A stretch of DNA of 32,865 nucleotides from Thermosynechococcaceae cyanobacterium MS004 (GTDB lineage Bacteria > Cyanobacteriota > Cyanobacteriia > Thermosynechococcales > Thermosynechococcaceae), in NCBI GenBank assembly GCA_022402525.1, contig JAKRSB010000023.1:1-32865 (forward strand), given 5' to 3'. Positions within the stretch are counted from its first letter, which is position 1. Every line of letters begins with the position of its first letter. This document shows, piece after piece, positions 31,601-32,865 of the stretch. Both the position numbers and the translations under genes were made by a program. A model generated the notes under the pieces. The model saw nothing but the letters and a program-made list of their open reading frames with translations. It was not told where the DNA came from and made no database searches.

Positions 31601-32865
31601 AGCCGTCAGCGGATCCTGAATCAGCGATAGCCCCTCGGAAAACCGCACCGCACCCTGAGCACGAGCTGTCCGGGTCGAAAATCCTGAGAGTGGCCCATTA
31701 ATAGCCAATCGTCCGGATAGTGCCCCCTTTAGATCAGGGGAATAGGCCTTCAGCGCGAGACCAGGCAGGTCAGCCATGAGCTGCACACGCTCCGCCGTCA
31801 CCACCCCATTCAGCCGCAACACGCCCCCCGTAATCTGGGACACCACATCTTCTAAAAACGCACGACCCTGACGCACCCGCACGTTGCCCACCGTGGGATA
31901 GGTGCCTTGGGGCGCTCGGAAAGCCACCCGCGTTTCCACATCCTGCACCGTGCCAGAGATAATCGCCGTGCCGCTCACCAGCCCTAGCACAAACCCTGGA
32001 GACGCCTGATAGAGCTGAGCCAGGGTATCGCCAGACAGCCCCGTCCCTCGGAACTGACCGTCAAGGCGAGACTGATCCGGATCTGGAGCAAGCTGGATCG
32101 CCGCCTGACCTGTCACCACGCCGCCCCCCACCGGATTGGCAAACACATCTGCGATCGTGACCAGGGACGGAACGACCCTAAACTGGGCCGATAAATTACG
32201 CACCGGAATTTTGTCGGCGGTCACCTGACCCACATTTTGCACCTGCCCCGTCAAGATCGGACTCGTGACGGCGCCCACCACCCGCAGATTCACCGCCCTC
32301 ATCTGTCCAGAGAGCGGAAAGGGTAAGTTACCCACATTCAGCGTTCTGAGTGTTCGGTTAATCTCCACTGGCTCGGTTTCTGCGGAAAGATTAAAGCCGC
32401 GATCGGGGTCAATGCTGCCCGATGCAACCAGCGGAATGGTGTCGTAGCGGGTTCTGACCTGATCTAATGTTGCCGTCAGTCCCCGCAGACGCAAAAAGCC
32501 GCTGGTTCCCAGAAACGGCTGGGGCACACCCGTGATGGCAGCATCGACCCCCTGGAGACGAGCCACCCCTTGCAGTGAAGGCCGCCGATTTTTCTGAAGC
32601 TGAACGGTCACATTTCCGCCCACCCGTCCCTGGCGAATCTGAACCGGAAGGTTATAGGCACGGTCAAACAGTACAGCAGGGACATTCTGTGCCTGAATCA
32701 GCAGTCTGGCCTCATCTAGCGGCAGCTTAACTTCACCCTTGGCTTTAACCTGCCCGCCGATCGCCAAAGCCCCCTGCAAATCAAGCTGTACCTTTTGGGA
32801 TACCCCTAAAAACATGGCCGTCCCCGACACATTCCGTGCCGTTTGGCGGCGGGTGCGGTCATTGG
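28658..32865 (-). CDS. tamB: TamB-type translocation/assembly module protein, 5' end outside window
   Basis: The frame stays open through the right edge of the window, so the start is missing; about 1,400 residues are visible. The content is long arrays of beta strands with recurring variants of LxGxLxxPxxxG, as expected for the hydrophobic groove of TamB/YtfN (AsmA-like, DUF490), and the C-terminal domain (LSGGFSQSIEAGNAQGALVNLAGS, YDVTDKLSVSVLQIVTNPNELPQ) ends in EYRIRF. The family spans the periplasm and helps with outer-membrane protein assembly or lipid transport, usually together with an Omp85 protein. The N-terminal membrane anchor would be in the missing part. A GTG at 32830 is not a credible start. 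The gene name rests on family resemblance. Confidence 0.88.
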   Translation of the reverse strand, partial: NDRTRRQTARNVSGTAMFLGVSQKVQLDLQGALAIGGQVKAKGEVKLPLDEARLLIQAQNVPAVLFDRAYNLPVQIRQGRVGGNVTVQLQKNRRPSLQGVARLQGVDAAITGVPQPFLGTSGFLRLRGLTATLDQVRTRYDTIPLVASGSIDPDRGFNLSAETEPVEINRTLRTLNVGNLPFPLSGQMRAVNLRVVGAVTSPILTGQVQNVGQVTADKIPVRNLSAQFRVVPSLVTIADVFANPVGGGVVTGQAAIQLAPDPDQSRLDGQFRGTGLSGDTLAQLYQASPGFVLGLVSGTAIISGTVQDVETRVAFRAPQGTYPTVGNVRVRQGRAFLEDVVSQITGGVLRLNGVVTAERVQLMADLPGLALKAYSPDLKGALSGRLAINGPLSGFSTRTARAQGAVRFSEGLSLIQDPLTAQIRWNGQQILVDRAAAPNFMAKGTVGVQLEGVQAPQITTLNLDVDARRYEINRLAAVGLTTNPAYGLADLKGRLTGTLSAPVLTSSLEVEGFKISRLEFEPLLVGSLNFDTTQGLRLNLGGTRDRLQAALDPQYLPIALDIRRDQATIIGQRTTPDRFSLAFSKVPLLALNDFVRQDLGAIAGVAEGNFDLNLATREGVGSFEVEKPGLGRFMGRSLTGQVSYVRGVGRLTQGVLEQGDNKFQLDATTTNLFQDPQVTGRLLIAQAQIKDLVAFAQAFPIPGQLPPGTALGDSKDVQATPIDLANIPIWQQLQRLAEIDQLLAQRQSKQFGNGILPDLKTLTGSLTGEVRFAGSLSAGVNATFDLQGQNWAADPYQIDQFIAKGQLNPAGITLEPLTLTSGESQTSFVGRVGSDRQGGQLRVINLPVASIADLLDLPVNLTGQLNGTADLSGKLENPAVRGEFSLANGAINQTPIQQANAQFNYQNARLVFSGLANINSPDPVQVSGDLPYALPFATVKPESDRLALNLFVRDQGLALGNLVTDQVAWIDGKGSLNLDVDGTLTQPLLRGRLQVQGATLKAQALTEPLTQVTADVRFNSDRIVVRSLSGQYNQGALTAQGSLPIFDDTLALPNPLSVDLANTALNLKGIYQGQASGNLNVTGSAFRPILGGVIALQNGQVLLSSAGNNTGDAGGGSSPAEFQRLQVRLGDNVRVLQPPVLSFLATGQINLSGSLDAPRPTGRILFDRGAVNLFTSTFRIDPSQENFAEFSPTFGLDPYLNLNLRTTATEVVAGRKTDLNEFADNQPGTLGSIESVRIRANIRGRASRLTTRFNDVLELTSTPSRSQTEILALLSGGFSQSIEAGNAQGALVNLAGSAAFNQLQGLVDGVLGSRASFRLFPLLAPTTSRRSENNNLVLQLGAELGYDVTDKLSVSVLQIVTNPNELPQINASYNLTDQLRLRGSVNFRGEGVGIVEYRIRF

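Noticed and set aside
32828-32830. GTG as the true start of the TamB-type protein
   Set aside because: The frame remains open to the edge, and the protein would lack the N-terminal anchor and be short for the family; treated as 5'-partial.

Overview
The window is a piece of a cyanobacterial chromosome. Three things point to this: the HIP1 octamer (GCGATCGC) recurs throughout; the gene content is phototrophic and largely cyanobacterial (chlB, isiA, isiB, ycf3, hemE, GlgA2-type glycogen synthase, DUF3386); and the signalling proteins are of cyanobacterial type. A filamentous Leptolyngbya/Phormidium-like lineage is a guess. No tRNA, rRNA, CRISPR array, prophage or intact insertion sequence was recognised.

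Layout. 449-3493 (+): three response-regulator-type genes (a stand-alone Rcp1-like receiver and two receiver-kinase hybrids). 3574-7676 (-): an M20 amidohydrolase and a large Tat-exported caspase-fold protein that lacks the catalytic dyad. 7981-12672 (+): recA, the probable phosphate two-component pair sphR-sphS behind a Pho-box-like array, ycf3 and gatC. 12650-17277 (-): an iron-stress cluster in the order isiA, a leucine-carboxyl-methyltransferase-like gene, isiB (flavodoxin), isiC-like hydrolase, Crp/Fnr regulator. 18193-20602 (+): chlB, then rplU-rpmA. 20864-22327 (-): CPBP membrane protease. 22691-24800 (+): hemE and an NAD-dependent epimerase. 24883-32865 (-): DUF2141 protein, DUF3386 protein, glgA, and a TamB-type protein cut by the right edge.

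How they work together. The isi cluster would provide the CP43'-type antenna and flavodoxin when iron is scarce. chlB is divergent from it across a 0.9 kb repeat-filled gap. chlB and hemE serve tetrapyrrole synthesis. SphS-SphR would handle phosphate limitation and ycf3 photosystem I assembly.

The most unusual property is not a gene. Most intergenic gaps, and several reading frames, contain a short tandem array (mostly 12-18 bp units, 2-10 copies). The unit is different at each locus. Many arrays start at or next to a stop codon. Inside genes the unit is always a multiple of three and adds low-complexity segments; the clearest case is within the ATP-binding domain of SphS.
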